Source: Thereva unica | Lineage: Eukaryota > Arthropoda > Insecta > Diptera > Therevidae | Direction: 5' to 3' | Length of the DNA stretch: 64,000 nucleotides | Assembly (NCBI GenBank): GCA_949987705.1 | Contig: OX465283.1 | Coordinates: forward strand, 11,140,207 to 11,204,206 | Part shown: one piece after another, positions 1-12,379 of the stretch | Layout: each line of letters opens with the position of its first letter | Numbering within the stretch: the stretch's first letter is position 1 | Position numbers and translations under genes: made by a program | The notes under the pieces: generated by a model | Seen by the model: only the letters and a program-made list of their open reading frames with translations | What the model was told of the DNA's origin: nothing | Database searches by the model: none

Positions 1-914
1 GTTGAAACTGCCGCTGTAAATGCGAGTATTGATGAAGATCCAAATTTTTCGATTACTCGGCGCGCGCAGCATTTAAGCCTGACATACGGCATATTGTGGC
101 GCATTTTGCTTTTGGTTTTGTATCTTCATCCTTACGAAGTCCAGCTCACTCAAGTATTGAAGCTGGAAGATCATCGTCGGCACCGGGATTACGCAGATTG
201 GGTGCTCGAACAACAGCCTATTGGTCCCGATTTCTCGAAGAAAATTTTCTTCAGCGATGAGGCTCTTGATGGGTACGCCAATAACCATAATTATCCTATC
301 TGGAGCAACCAAAATCCACAAATGACTACGGAGGGGAAATTGCATCTGTGGTTGGTAGGTGCCATTGGACCGTATTTCTTCGAAAATGACGATGGTGTCA
401 CCGTTACCGTCAATTCTCAGCGATATGGCGACATGATCAATGACTTTTTTTATCCCAAACATGTAGGTCTTGATCTGAACGATATGTGGTTTCACAATAC
501 AGTAGGTTTTGGCTCTATTGCACGAGAATTTTCCTTCGCGATTTGGCGATGACAATTGGCCACCGAGATCATGGAACTTGACGCCTTTAGATTTCTTTTC
601 GTGAGGCTACAACCAAAGACGCTGTTTATGTGAACAATCCTCAAACTTTCTAGCATTTGCGGAACGACATTCGACAAGTTATGGCCGAGTTACGACCTGA
701 ATTATTTCAAAATGTGATCGAAAATTATCCCAAACTGATCGAGTCCTGCAAAAAGTCCCATGGAGGGCATTTGAAGGATATGGATAAGAAGTATCGAGTG
801 CCATTTATGTATATGTACGAGTGTGAGTGGAAGCTATTAAAATTCTCCACAGTTTTTACATACGAGTATATAGCTTTACAAAAAAGTTTACAGGTCCGCA
901 AACGTAAACGATAG
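1..914 (+). pseudogene. Tc1/mariner-type transposase relic, 5' end cut by the window
   Basis: This is a decayed cut-and-paste transposase of the Tc1/mariner DDE group, the type often labelled Tc3-like in insects. Frame 1 is open from the first base to 552. It carries the block KIFFSDEA, with the first catalytic Asp at 256-258, then NNHNYPIWSNQNPQ and IGPYFFENDDG, all typical of this group. Compared with the family, two residues are missing after FSDEA and a short segment is missing before IGPYFF. The second catalytic block, normally QDGA, is lost: after NDMWF the frame breaks near 490-560. The C-terminal part continues in another frame at about 657-790 (IRQVMAELRPELFQNVIENY, then GGHLKDM) and runs to a stop at 914 without further similarity. 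The window edge removes the N-terminal helix-turn-helix. It is non-functional. The family call is from motif recognition only. Confidence 0.8.
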
Positions 915-1774
915 CCCTTATTCGTGAATTTATCATTAACATAAATCTAGATTATCTTAGATAAAATTAATTTCCTATGTATTTGTGTGTGTGACCTTTC
1001 ATTCGCTTCTAGGGTGATAGCAGATACATAAGCCCGACATTTTTGCACAAAAAAGCTTTTGTGGCTGGAGGTGTCCGTTCCCGATAGCCAGATAGGCTAA
1101 ATCCCTATAGAAAAGGTGGCGAAGACTAGAATGTTGAGAGGTTGCGGATGACTAACTAGATGATATCGGCTTAGGATAGAGATCAGTTGAAGGAGCTGTT
1201 GCGAGACGCAAGAACTGGCTGCAGAGCCGAATAAATAGCCTAATAACTTACGCTGATGCTTTTCAAGATCTATTTTAGGTTCTTTTTTAGTTTTAAATAA
1301 TCAAGGAATTTGTCATAAACTTTGGTTTTCGTTGTAGAAATGTTGCAGATTTTAAATGATCTGTTAGAAAAGTCCAGGCCATGTCGATGGGCAATTTGAT
1401 CTTTAATCGGAGGTTGATGTAATGCAATGCTCTCATTCCAGGTTTCGGAGTTGACCGTTTCGACTAATTTTTCATATAACAGTATTAAGTGAAGGAATCA
1501 TCCTTTGTCGAGCGAAGTTTGTCAAGTTCTTCTATTTATGAATAAATTTTAAAGGGTACATACTGTGCACGCTGCTCCCAGAAACTGATTCTTTGGTATT
1601 TTTGAAAGTCTTTCTCCTCAACTACTGTGGGGCTAGGAATCTCGCAAAACTGCATATTTATGACAACACTCTGAGACAACCTACTACCTTCACTCTGAGA
1701 AGTAAAGTGAGGAATCATCTTATTCAAGGCTTTTGTCTTTTTAGGCAAATTGCTCCGTCGTCAGTTTACCCTCA
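915..1774. other. Spacer, no supported gene
   Basis: A+T-rich sequence with no reading frame that resembles a known protein. A weak LINE-tail-like stretch near 1190-1245 is listed among the rejected items. Confidence 0.5.
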
Positions 1775-2012
1775 GAGAATTTGGTAGGTGCCATTGCCAT
1801 AATCCTTTGTCTTGAGTGGAAATATAAACTACACAATTTTCAGGGTGCCATAAACTTCTTTACTGATAGCTCTGAGCTCGAGGGCCGGGTGGGAGGAGAA
1901 GTCGTTTCCCCAGAGCTTGGGATTGATGTCTCCTTCCGACTACCCGATCACTTCAATGTATAACAAGCGGAGGCTCTAGCCATACAAGTGGCTGTTTTAC
2001 TGATCTGGTGAT
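1775..2012 (+). pseudogene. LINE RNase H domain fragment
   Basis: This is a scrap of the RNase H domain of a non-LTR retrotransposon. The frame contains FFTDSSELEGRVGGEVVSPE, then LGIDVSFRLPDHFNV and a stop. Past the stop, the same frame reads QAEALAIQ, which is the next RNase H block (usually VFQAEVLAI). The first catalytic Asp (FTDSS) and the Glu (QAE) are therefore visible on either side of a nonsense mutation. Nothing upstream or downstream extends the match, so the piece is cut at both ends. The RLPDHxxVFQAE context matches the LOA-like element at 55-57 kb and R1/Jockey relatives; the clade cannot be settled from about 75 codons. Confidence 0.65.
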
Positions 2013-2697
2013 AACAGTGTCAGAAATGCTTCCAACCGTGATTAGTAAAATTATGCATGCCTGGGGTGGCAGCACAGGAGTCGTTTTAACTCATTTGTTA
2101 CGAGTTTTAAATGAAAAAATTCAATGGAAAACTCGAAACAGATGCCTTGAAACGACTTTTGTGCTTCCACCCCTAATTAAAGTTGACAGGCTGCGTACTG
2201 GCAGTCTAGTCGAGCAACACTGAGCTAATGCTACTCACGCTAAAACTTCCACGTTCAACTTAATCTGGTTGGACGGGTATACCCTTCTGTACCTGTAAAA
2301 AAAAACCTTTGGCAAGAGAGAAGATCTACACAACCTGTTCTTATTACGTTCTAGCAGGATCTGTAATGGAATGATCGCATATTCCAAATCGCTACAACCT
2401 TGAAATGCCTAGGATTTCTTAAGCCGTTGATTATTTTGAGTTTATTACATTTTGGAATTCAGCATTTTATTCTTAATTATTGGTTTAGCTTTTGTCTTAA
2501 GCTTAGCTGTGCTTTGCTGAGTTATCGGACTGGCAAAAGTGCTTATGTGCACAATTCTGTATCTAACAAAATCTTTTGAAGGCGAAGTAGATATGCTTCA
2601 GCATCGATGTATCCCACCGCTGCCACCGCAATTATAATTAAAACACCGGAAAATGATTTTAATCCCAGCGTCTTGTAGACTGGCTTTGAGAGTCACG
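2013..2697. other. Spacer, no supported gene
   Basis: No gene-like frame seen. It contains a short segment near 2611-2628 (CCCACCGCTGCCACC) that recurs near 5193. Confidence 0.4.
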
Positions 2698-2895
2698 AAA
2701 AAGCAAAATTCTTACAGTTTAACATCCACGAGTTTAAGCGCAGGACTCATCGCCATCTCCTAAAGCATCCTCTCAGTTCCTATTAACCTCAAAACGTATC
2801 TTTCCTTCGTACTAAGCTTACTACCAGACATTGCAGCATGCCGTGACAAGTGACCAATGTGATTACTGAGCTTAGAACTCAGAACATAGAAAAAA
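2698..2895 (+). mobile_element. 3'-end fragment of the CR1/Jockey-type LINE family seen at 48.2-49.6 kb
   Basis: The frame starting near 2701 reads NIHEFKRRTHRHLLKHPLSS and then stops. The large copy at 48-49 kb ends in NIQEFKRRVHHHLLQYP. The downstream untranslated part is also shared: CGTACTAAGCTTACTACCAG, then GACATTGCA, a TGACAAGTGAC-like block, GAGCTTAG and a short A-rich end. The piece is thus the last 20 or so codons plus the 3' UTR of a heavily 5'-truncated insertion, as expected from target-primed reverse transcription. Confidence 0.7.
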
Positions 2896-5299
2896 CGAAT
2901 TGCTTTGGGAGTAAAGGTTGTCAACCTCTCGCCCAATAGGTGGTCTCGTTTAGAGGTTTAGAGATGTTTCTAGGAATTGGTACATTAAACGTCGCCCTTC
3001 CTGGATATTTTGCCGAAGTTAAAAAAAATCCAATAATTCTCCACATAACATATGTATGTATGTGTTTCACCCTAATGATATCATGCTAATATAAAACCAC
3101 AGAATTCCAGCACATACGAGTTCTACACTCTCGTCAACTCTCGAGTAGGAATTTCTCGTTTATTTTCCTCTCCCTGAAAGAAGAATTTCGCAAATTCATT
3201 CATCTTAGATTTCATAAAAATTCAACCGAAATTACTCCCCCCTCAAAATCCGCCCTGGTTGTAAATAAAACCTAATTTTTAACCTCCATTCTGCGTTCCT
3301 TAAATATCCCAACATAAAAAAAATCCTTAACGCCGCTTCACCAGGACTTTGAACTCCTTATTTGCATACTCCGGAAAAAACCCATTGAAATCGCTTTCAA
3401 CAAGACAAAAGTAATTAAAAGGTCAGAGCTATATTTTTTTCGGTGGGCCAATGTTCAGCGAGAGAGGAAAGGCCCCAAATCGGTAGCTAATTAAGCACTT
3501 AAGGGAGGAAATAATCGTTATCAGATGTTTTAATTGCATTTGGATTAATCCTTTCGGGATTAAATTTAATCCGAATAAAGAAGATAAACGGATAATGGCT
3601 GTGTGCAGTTTAATGTGTGTAAATTGTAATTGGTGTGCACCTGAGGCAAAATTATAAAATTTTCGGGTACTTCCAGGAACATGCTTAGAATTCCAGTGGG
3701 GATGTAACATACAAAATTGATGTTATTTTCCTGTGTTTGTTCGAAGCCCACCCCCCAACCCTCGTTCTAAGTATCTTCCTTGCGCACAAACAAATTGCCT
3801 TTAAAATGGAAATTCCTATCATTATCCTTCATTCATTCGCCCAGACTCCGTTTCCCCAACTGAGTTTACATTTGGTCCTTAAAGTTGGTAAGGATTTCTA
3901 CTTTTACGTTTTTTTTTGTAGTATTTTTTTTGTGTTCTGCTCCCCTGGCTTTTCTTTTGTTCCTTTTTTGCGGAAATCTCATCTTCTCTGACACGTTCCG
4001 GGGGGCTCACATTAAACTAATTTCCTTGTTGAAATTAAGACCAAGAATCAGGACACAGTCGTTTTTTTGGTATGGCTTCAATGTACACAAGTTCTTGGTC
4101 TAAAGGAATTTTGATATTCCCAAGGACTAGAGATGAAGTGAATAAGGCAAACAGATTTATTCAGGAACTCGTCAAGAACTCCAAGGATAGATCCTAGATA
4201 CCAAGAAAATTCTCTCGCCATCCCAAAGGACCCTCGGGGGTGGTGTGGGCGAAGCGAAGGCTGCTTACGAACAAATTGAAATGTTGCAAAATGATTTCCT
4301 GGTCCTCATTTGGTACAACGAACGAAAAAAAAATTACCTTGCCAACTCCTGGCTCCTGTCAGGGATAATAATATTAAAGAAGAATCGTGGGTGACCCGTA
4401 ACGACTGGATAGAAATTTTATTAGGACGAAAATGGGGCATAATCTGCTTAACACAAGGAAGGAAAATGCAAATTAGCTTAATTTTTGGATGCCGGTTTTG
4501 TGCTCGGCAATGCCAGCTAGGCTCGGCTCCTTTATGACGGAAGTTGTGATAAAATCAAAGAAATTACAAGGAAGTTAAATTAAACAAAGTGAAAGTTGTT
4601 TGCCGCTCTGCTCTGCGGGATAAGAATTGAAATATTTAGATATTAAAGATGCCCGCCTTGTTTGTTGGCAATTAACGCAATTAATTGTGCGTCGCGAAGT
4701 ATTTGTTTAAAAAGTTTGCGAAATTGTTTTTTTGGGAATTATTTTATTTGTTTTTTTAGCGCGGTTTTCTTTTAAAGGATGAATTATATATTTTGTTTTT
4801 CGTGTGGCTATGCGGAGAGGAGATAATTCGCGGTACAAGGTTAAAGATTCATAAACAACAATAATTGGTATTAAAGGACGAAACTTGTATAGATGAGAAC
4901 AGAAGTGTGGAACAATACAGAATTAATCCGAAATTACCGTGTTCGAACTCCTTCTTTAGCTTCATATAACAACTCCACTGTGGAGTAATTTTACCAGCTT
5001 TTACAGGATAACAAAGACCATACGCAATTTTCATCGTCCTCTGCTTCAGCTCTGGATTCCTAATCTATCCTGTCCCATGTTAAAAACTAATCCCCAAAAA
5101 TGTAAAATTTGATTTAATTGCGCACAATGCTGACAATAACAGCGCTCAAATGCATAGAAAAAGAAAAGATTATTGGATCAATTCCGTGAATCCCACCGCT
5201 GCCACCAATATTTTGAGGCTACTTTCTTAGTGCGTGAAACTAAATATAAAAACAACACAAAATACACTAGGAAATTGTTTATTGAATTTATAAGCCCGG
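2896..5299. other. Long spacer, no supported gene
   Basis: A+T-rich sequence with T and A homopolymers. Open frames are short and low in complexity. I see no protein family, repeat array or paired inverted repeat in it. Confidence 0.4.
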
Positions 5300-6140
5300 T
5301 ACATCCCAAGACTAAACAGATCTTCAAGTGCAGAAAACTGCAACGGCTTGGTTGCCTCTCCTTTACCGGAGCTATGCGGACCTGGCAATTATTGGATTGA
5401 CTCTATTGTGTATCTTCATATGGAAATCCGCCACCATAAGTGCTTTGAAGTTTCAGATTTTATACAACTGGCGTCATAGATTAAAAGGACACATGGATAT
5501 CCTTAACAATATCCCAAACATTTGCATTTGCCGCGTATCCGACCATATTGTTGGTGAAATGCGATTCCAAGGGAAATTCAGGGCGATTATCCAGGATAGT
5601 TCTGAGTAAGAGGAACTTATTCTTCCTGGAGATCAAAAACATCTCCACTGGTTTATCGACGGGTCAAAGATGGAATATGGCATAGAGACTGGTATCGCAG
5701 GTCCCCACACCAAGGTCTCCATATCAATGAGCTACTTGCCCTGCGTTTTCTATACTAAAATACATGCCATTGTGACCTGCGCTAAGCTCAACCTTGAGAA
5801 AGGTCTGAAACGCGCCTACATTAAAATATTTTCTGATGCCAGACAAGCTGCCATCAAGTCACTCTTAACGTGGAAGTTTTCTTCCAAAATAGTGCAGCCT
5901 GCTTTGACGTACTCCAGAGCCTGACCAGAAGAAATGAGGTTTTGCCCTGCCGGGTCCCCGGACACTGGGGTATTGAGGGCAATGAGACTGTAGACAGCCT
6001 CGCGTGGGAGAGGTCTGAGACGTTGCTCCAGGGCCCAGAACCCTTCTGTGGCTTCTCTTGGTCCATCTCCAAGTCCCTGATTGAGGAAGAGGAGAAATTG
6101 GAACCAATTTGCACCGATAGCTATATGAAGAAATGATGAT
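5300..6140 (+). pseudogene. LINE reverse-transcriptase thumb and RNase H relic
   Basis: This is the 3' part of a non-LTR retrotransposon polyprotein in several frames. The thumb/connection block KLQRLGCLSFTGAMRT lies near 5330-5390. Further pieces of the connection follow near 5430-5600. RNase H starts with HWFIDGSKMEYG near 5650, holding the first Asp, and continues with YTKIHAIVTC, where the expected catalytic Glu is Lys. The block IFSDARQAAIKS keeps the third acidic residue, and CRVPGHWGIEGNETVDSLA, after a frameshift near 5900, keeps the last Asp. At least three frameshifts and stops make it dead. A related copy lies on the other strand at 36.3-37.3 kb. The clade is R1/Jockey/LOA-like with RNase H; I cannot refine it further. 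Confidence 0.75.
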
Positions 6141-6267
6141 TATCGAGGATAGATGCTTATGCTTTCTTATTGAAATGAATAGAATCTCCCTCTCTGTCTC
6201 TTTTTAAATGCTTTATATTAGCTTCACCTGTATCTTGTATCTTATGTGTAAACAAATCTAGCAACTT

Positions 6268-6605
6268 GACATGGGTGACAAATGAAAAGGCTTCATAAGC
6301 AGAATACAAGAGGCTAAGTCGTTAGATCCATGGCGGCCACCTCAAGAAGGCGGTTACCATTTTCTTCAGAACCCCTTCGACATGGGTATCAAATGAAAGG
6401 GCATGATAAGTAGAACACCATATGCAATATAGTATACTCAATATATCGTTAGGTCCAAAGCGGCCATCTCAAGAGCTTGGATTCCGCTTTCTTCACAACC
6501 CAAATGAACGGGCATCATAAGTAGAATGCAATAGGCTAGATCAATTTCGGGCATCTCAAGACGGATTACCATTTTCTTCACAACCCCTTCCACATGATAT
6601 CAAGT
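6268..6605. repeat. 111-bp tandem repeat, three degenerate units
   Basis: The phrase CAAATGAA followed by a GGC-CATAAG block begins at 6279, 6390 and 6501, giving a period of exactly 111 bp twice. Each unit also contains a GCGGCCATCTCAAG-like block and CCATTTTCTTCACAACC-like block, and the third unit is shortened. No reading frame stays open through the array. It follows directly after the LINE relic and may descend from its 3' untranslated region. Confidence 0.75.
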
Positions 6606-7015
6606 AAAAATAAATAAAATATGCAGATTTTATTTTGAATTATATTCGCAATTGTAGAAAAATCTTAAGGAACCTCGTTCCTGACGGGGGTCCCATGACC
6701 GCACCTGTAGTTTTTCTTTTTATTCTTTTATTTCGTTCACGATGAAGATCCCACGAGTAATGTGTAAGGGGGTTTTTCCTGCCAGAGCCGCTTACCACAA
6801 TAAGGTACTTATTTCCTCCGACGACTTTGTCGGGCATCGGAGGGAACTGTTCACCATCAGCACTCTTCAATCACTAGCTGGCCATGCACCCGTTGGAACG
6901 CTAAACATCTTGGATTAGAAGAGGGTAAAGGGGAAAAAGGGAAAGGGAGAGCGGGAGGTATGAAGATAACTTTATCTGGCCTCTCGCAATTAACCTATTC
7001 GGCTTGGGTGTTTGC
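6606..7015. other. Spacer, no supported gene
   Basis: No recognisable coding sequence. A plus-strand frame at about 6790-6920 looks faintly like a LINE C-terminus but cannot be supported. Confidence 0.35.
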
Positions 7016-7345
7016 AGGTATGGGGCCGCTTCAGTGTGAGAACTAGGTTTCGACCTCTTAACCTACATTCATGACCTACATAACCGGATCTATGTCATTT
7101 CCAAGATTCATAGGGAAAAGTGACTTAATCAGGTCACCTAGGGCGGCGGCTAATCATAAATATAGACATGGTCACGTACATACAAATAATCATAAACATA
7201 GACATGGTCACGTACATACAAACAATGAATAGCTGCGATCCTAGGTGTCCTGATTACGCCAAGTTTACCTATGAATCTAGGACATGACCTAGATATACTT
7301 ACGTAGGTAATGACCTAGTTCTCACGCTCAACCGGCCCCATACCT
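7016..7345. mobile_element. Foldback element, about 330 bp
   Basis: The two halves are imperfect inverted copies. AGGTATGGGGCCG at 7016 is the reverse complement of CGGCCCCATACCT ending at 7345. GTGAGAACTAGG pairs with CCTAGTTCTCAC-like sequence near 7310. GATTCATAGG pairs with CCTATGAATC. AATCAGGTCACCTAGG pairs with CCTAGGTGTCCTGATT near 7240. Each arm is about 130 bp. The middle holds a 36-bp direct duplication. There is no coding capacity, and no clear target-site duplication was found. Confidence 0.75.
7152..7223. repeat. Two tandem 36-bp units in the foldback loop
   Basis: AATCATAAATATAGACATGG at 7152 recurs at 7188 with one change, and the following GTCACGTACATACAAA block is repeated too. 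The units are adjacent, so this is a recent local duplication within the loop of the foldback element. Confidence 0.85.
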
Positions 7346-9789
7346 ACTGTTGTACCTACCTGTAGGTTGCTAGTTCTCCATCTTACTACCGCCTGAATTG
7401 ATTATATTAAATTAAATACCAAAATAATTCTATAAAATTATTGCCAGCTTATTAACGTCAAATTACCTTTAAAAAATCTTATATAAAATCCACTGAACCC
7501 TTTCTGTTTATCCTCATTTAGCACCAGAATAAAAAAAGGACATAAGTCTCAAAAATAACAACTTCTTACAATGAAAGAGAGTTTTTGAGCTCAAGAACAT
7601 CCCCATAAAAATCCACCCATTTCTAAGCAGCAACCCTCTTAATCTTGCCTTTTGGTGGATTTCATTGTTGTGAAGTTTTTTAAAAGGATTTATGCGAATC
7701 ACAAGGAGCACAAATTTTAAGGTGAAAAAGCAAAACCAAAATAATAACAAACAGCAAGAAAACGAGACACGAGCATGAAAGGAGCCGCAAACTTTAATTT
7801 GAATTCAGGACTTCTGCAGGATGGAACAAGGTCGAGTAGTAGTAGCAGAAGTTTTCACGTTTAGATTAATCGTCCTTGTCCCTTGTTAAAGTCTTGTTTT
7901 CAGCAGGTGCCAGGTTCTACTTATGTAACTTCTGTTTGTATGTCAAAGGAGGCTTTTCGAGTAGCAGACACTCCTGACACTAGTCCTGAGTGGTACACAC
8001 TTTTACCTGATATACAAAAGCCGGATTCAAAAAGTGGAAGAAGGAGGGGGTAATGACTGAACAAATGACTTTAACTATTCTCGATTCCTTTCATTTCCGA
8101 GCACCGCAATTGAAATAATAGAATCCTTTCCAGATAATACTTTCACCCCCGACCACCTGGTGGATGTTTTGACTTCAGAAAAGGGATTAGCCAAAGCCCA
8201 ACGAAAGCCTATTAGTGAACGGCTTTAACACGTTCACCTGTTACGGCAGAGAAAGTGATGAAAGTTGAAGCTTCATGCCCGAGAATAAATTTCACCTTGA
8301 GTCGTCCTTGAGATTGTGTTTTTATTAAAATCAGATTAAAGCGAAATTGAGATGACAAAAGTGCTGCCTTATCCCTTCCAGGGTTCATTCAAGTCTTTTA
8401 AAGGCAGAAAGCGAAAGGAAAGCGAGGAGTCCTCTTCAGCAATATTAAAGGATAATCATAATTATGTTAAAATATGTTTAGAAAGGATGTTGGATGCCCA
8501 TAAATCTGCCAGGTTTGGGGTTTTCGTTTTCAGGTTATCCTTAAAGACTTACCAAAAATTTTCTATCAAAAATATAATCACACAATCAGTGGGTTTGTGA
8601 TATGTGTGTTGTGATTTAATCTTGCTTGACTTTGAGATAGGAGTATTTATTTTTTTCCTTTGTTTTAAGGATACTTAGCAACAGGATCTGCTTTTTCTCC
8701 CGAACAACGAGATTCGAGATTCTTGTGTTTTAATATTATCCCCAAAGGGTTTATGTGCGGTTATCGTGTTGTGGTAATATCTCATCGTGGTGGTTGGTGT
8801 GCAGCAAACTAAAAATCATTACCATAGAGCTGAGCTGAGCGCTTGTATGATATTGTGTGAGAATTATGCTTAAATCATCCTTTTGCCATCCCTTTAAGAT
8901 GTGTTTATTAACCTTGGAATCTTGGTGCGTGATGGTAAAACGAGAGATAGCATGCTTAGTTTTCTTGGTAAACATATTTATGCACCCCTTGTCCTCCATA
9001 CTTTAAGGCAACTTGATATGATTTTGTAATGGAACTATAATAGTCTCATACTTGTCACATTTATCTTACTTGTTGGGTTTATCAAGGATTTTTATCTTAA
9101 GCTACTTAATTCAAAAATAATGGACTTAATTAAGCATCATGTCAGAAATGATTTATATGTTTTAAGTGAGAGCTATTCGAATATTTTCTATAAAATATTT
9201 GAAAAAAAGTAAAATTTCTATATGTTGAAATCTAACCTTACTTTTACTCTTTTAGGAAAAAAAAACTATGGCGATTGCAGTGAAATTTGGCTATAGCCTA
9301 AACCGACAAAACATTTATGAAAATAAGTAAAGATTCCTTAGCGGTGACATCTAGCGGTAAGCTTTGTAGGCTAAATATAACCTAGCAGAGCTTTCCCCAT
9401 TCAGGAACTAATTTCCCGAAGACCCACCCAAAATAAAATATCTAAAGAACAGAATAGTTTGTGTCGACGTTGATTTTAAGACGATGGCTTCTAACAGTAA
9501 GGCTTCCACCTTCCAGAGAATTCCCCACAAGAACTTTCAACCGAAGACGCAACTAAGTTCCCAACAGAGCTTTTGCTGATTCTCTACACTACAAGGTCCT
9601 TTGAGCTTTCAGCCAAACAAGCCAAGGCACAAACCAAAACCTTAAGCTCCAGGCTAAGACCTACACCAAACATCATCGATGATGTGTCTGTGCTAGAAAC
9701 GGTATAGCTATACTACTAACTACAGGCTTTAAATATCCAGAAAGAATATGATCAATTGTTTTAATTTCTGGTTCTCTGTAGAGCTCTTT
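7346..9789. other. Long spacer, no supported gene
   Basis: No frame with family resemblance on either strand, and no tandem or paired inverted repeats noticed. Confidence 0.4.
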
Positions 9790-10640
9790 TCTACTCTATG
9801 AATCTAAGTTAATATTTTACGTAGCCTTAAGGTTTCCGACGTGGACTCTATATTGCTGCAAAAGGTAGCCCAGGAGGTACGTTTGGCCTTTCTTATTGCC
9901 ATTTTGTATCTATCCAGCTTCGACTTATAGCAGCCTCAGTAGGTTGCGCTCTTGCTTCGTCTAGCTGAATTAAATTTCTTTCTACACTCTTTGCGGAGTG
10001 GTTGAAGTTCGCGAGACCACAATGAAGGTTTGGAAGCTTCTATGTGCAGTCTGTTTTAACAAGCTTTGTGAAAGGCATAAGTACATTGTTCTGTGAAAAT
10101 GTCCACAATGCTGTCTAGTTGTTCCCGGTTTTTGGGAATACAGGGTGGCCTGGGAGCAAGTTTCTTTGCGATTAGCTTAGTATAGTAACTCAAATTTGTC
10201 TTTTTGAGGTTTTTTTATTTAAGAAGTGGTGGTAGGGCTAGAGTCCTGCAGTTGGAACTCTAAAAATCTGTGGTCTGAGGAGCGTTCCTTTAAAACCTTC
10301 CAACACACGGAGTTGCTGGTCTGAGACAAGGGTGATGCCAGCACTTCTTTTCTGTTTTTGGTAATAAAAACAGGTTAACCACAGTAAGGTCTCCGTCACT
10401 TAATTGAGGGAGAAGAACGGTGCTTATATTATTTTTGACCAGAATACCCGTTCTGGGGCTTTCCTTACCTTTGGTATAAAAAAGATTTAATTTATCCTGT
10501 CACCAGCGATCCATGGCTCTTGGAGTAGGGCAGCATCGACTTCGCTTGATGCCAGGTGAATCAGAAGCGTATGCTGTTTTACAATGGTGCAGGTTTATCT
10601 GCATCACCTGCACCATTTCCCGAGTGTTTTGCTTCAACGA
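9790..10640 (-). pseudogene. LOA-like LINE endonuclease and linker relic
   Basis: Read on the minus strand, this is the apurinic-type endonuclease domain of a LINE in shifting frames. VMQINLHHCKTAY near 10600 holds the first catalytic Asn block. After a frameshift, SEVDAALLQEPWIAGDRI near 10510-10560 holds the catalytic Glu. LFYTKGKESPRTGILVKNN and LLPQLSDGDLTVVNLFLLP follow. SDHRFLEFQLQ near 10270 is the final SDH motif. The linker to the reverse transcriptase then appears as ELQPLRKECRKKFNSARRSK and YKMAIRKAKRTSWATFCSNI near 9830-9990. The GDAN/GDFN block is not preserved, and several stops interrupt it. Nothing of the reverse transcriptase follows, so it is truncated at its 3' side. The relative at 55-57 kb is of a similar clade. 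Confidence 0.75.
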
Positions 10641-12379
10641 CAGTCACCTCCACTTCTTTGTCGATGGAGGTGATGGGGCCTGCAGTCCAAGAAAACTAAC
10701 AAAATACTTTATGTATGGGCACATTTGCTGTTAGTTTGTGCCAGAAGTTCTGGGGTATTAACATGAAAGTTGTTTCAATCGACCTCCTCATACACACTTG
10801 ATTTTTCCCCCTCCCTCCAGAATTTCTATTCAGTATCAATCCATGAACTTACGGCACGAGTCCCGACGTAGTCAGTCGGACCTGAAAGCAAGGAGCGAAC
10901 TAGACACGAAAACCATCCACACGCGCATTCACGCTTGTTCGCGGGTATTCACGGCGTGAGTTTGTATCCGCTTTAAAGCGCATACATAATGGCGCGGAAA
11001 CTCCGCGCCGCCTGCCCATTGTGTCAACAAATATGGTGTCCGTGTATTTTCAAGGCTTTTCCAGCCACCACTCTGTTTGTATCTTTAACGCTTGAATTAA
11101 CAACCTGCTTTGCTAAACTGTTGTCTTCGCCTGTCTGTCTGTAGGGAATCATGACGTCACCTGCATGTTGCCGGGACCCCCTCTCACCCACGTGAGATTG
11201 GGTGAGATTCGGCTCGACCCCACCAAAAGGCTTCACGTAATTAATGGACGACCCTTTACCGACGGCTCTGCCCAGCTCGGATGCGTCAACTTTGCTCTAA
11301 GCTGCGATTTCGCCATTGGTTTCCATGGTTTCTGATTCATCGCCAGAGGCCTTGGTGCAGGCTACTTGCTTCACTACGGCTTCCATGTCTGTTTTGTAGA
11401 CCATCAAGTTCGATCTGTTGGAAGCCGCAGCTCACGGCGTATTTTGCCTTTGCTAACTGGTTCAGGCCCTAAGGTTAGTTTCCAATCAAGTTAAAGGGTT
11501 GGTTTTATTTTTGTTGAATTCGTTTATTTTAAACCATTTCTGAATAACTACTCTATGCTAACACTTGTAGCGTACATTGAGCACTTGCACAGCTCTATAG
11601 AGAGTGCACTATCGACTGGTTTGTTAGCATACGTATGATGGGTGTGCCCCAAAAGAGACTTCTAGGAACGAAGAATAGGAAACAACATTAACACTATCAA
11701 CTAAAATTATTTTACAATCAGTGCTTTATACTAAAATACCTTGCTTTTGCCCTCCCCTTGAAACAAATCCTGGCTTCTCCCATAATGCACCAGCACCAAT
11801 ATTGAAATCCATTAGGACAAATTTATGAACTTACATATAATGAAGAAACAACCTTCAATTATCAGTGAATAAGGTAAATTTAATTCAATTAACAACGCCC
11901 GACTCTCAGACTAATTTATTCTCAAGCACTTTTGAAGCTAACTACCTTGACTAACAACAAGTGGATATATAGTACGACCTTCAGGTAGTTGTTAGACACT
12001 TTCGCAAAGGTGCCCTTATAATCCCTCGTAATTAAAACCACTACGAATTGTAACATATTTAATGAATGACCGCAGCTGGAACGGAAGAATGGTCCAGTTC
12101 AAAGTCTTTGTCGAAATAATAACTTAAGGGCACGAGAACGGTTGACTACTTTAGTTTTGCTTTCTCAACTGAAAACGGGGAAATTTAATTCAGTTCTAGT
12201 CTGTATGGAAAAACTTCTACAACTGCCAACACTATTTGGAATTGTGTAAATGCTTTCACCTGGTCTTTCATGGGGTGCTTTTTAACAAAGTCTAATTTAT
12301 TATAATTGTAAGGAAAAGGATTTAAATGAAGAGCTGCTCGTTAAAGGGTGCCGCCGTGGAGAATAAAAATAATTGGTGT
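10641..12379. other. Spacer with a GC-rich hairpin; possible ORF1 remnant
   Basis: This lies upstream of the minus-strand LOA-like relic, so an ORF1 remnant would be expected here. The minus strand at about 11230-11480 has a Lys/Pro-rich stretch that might be one, but it is too decayed to call. A strong small hairpin (GGCGCGGA, 3-nt loop, TCCGCGCC) sits at 10991-11009. A 27-bp segment at about 10674-10700 recurs near 23370 with two mismatches. Confidence 0.35.

Noticed and set aside
73..555. A 160-codon frame on the minus strand overlapping the first transposase relic
   Set aside because: It is the antisense shadow of the transposase reading frame.
1180..1245. DRDQLKELLRDARTGCRAE on the plus strand, like the last residues of some LINE proteins
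   Set aside because: Only about 20 residues, no supporting sequence upstream.
5854..6114. Minus-strand frames of 80-86 codons
   Set aside because: Antisense shadows of the RNase H relic; the match with 36335-36523 arises because that copy lies on the other strand.
10991..11009. GC-rich stem-loop as a terminator
   Set aside because: Eukaryotic context and no transcription unit ending there.
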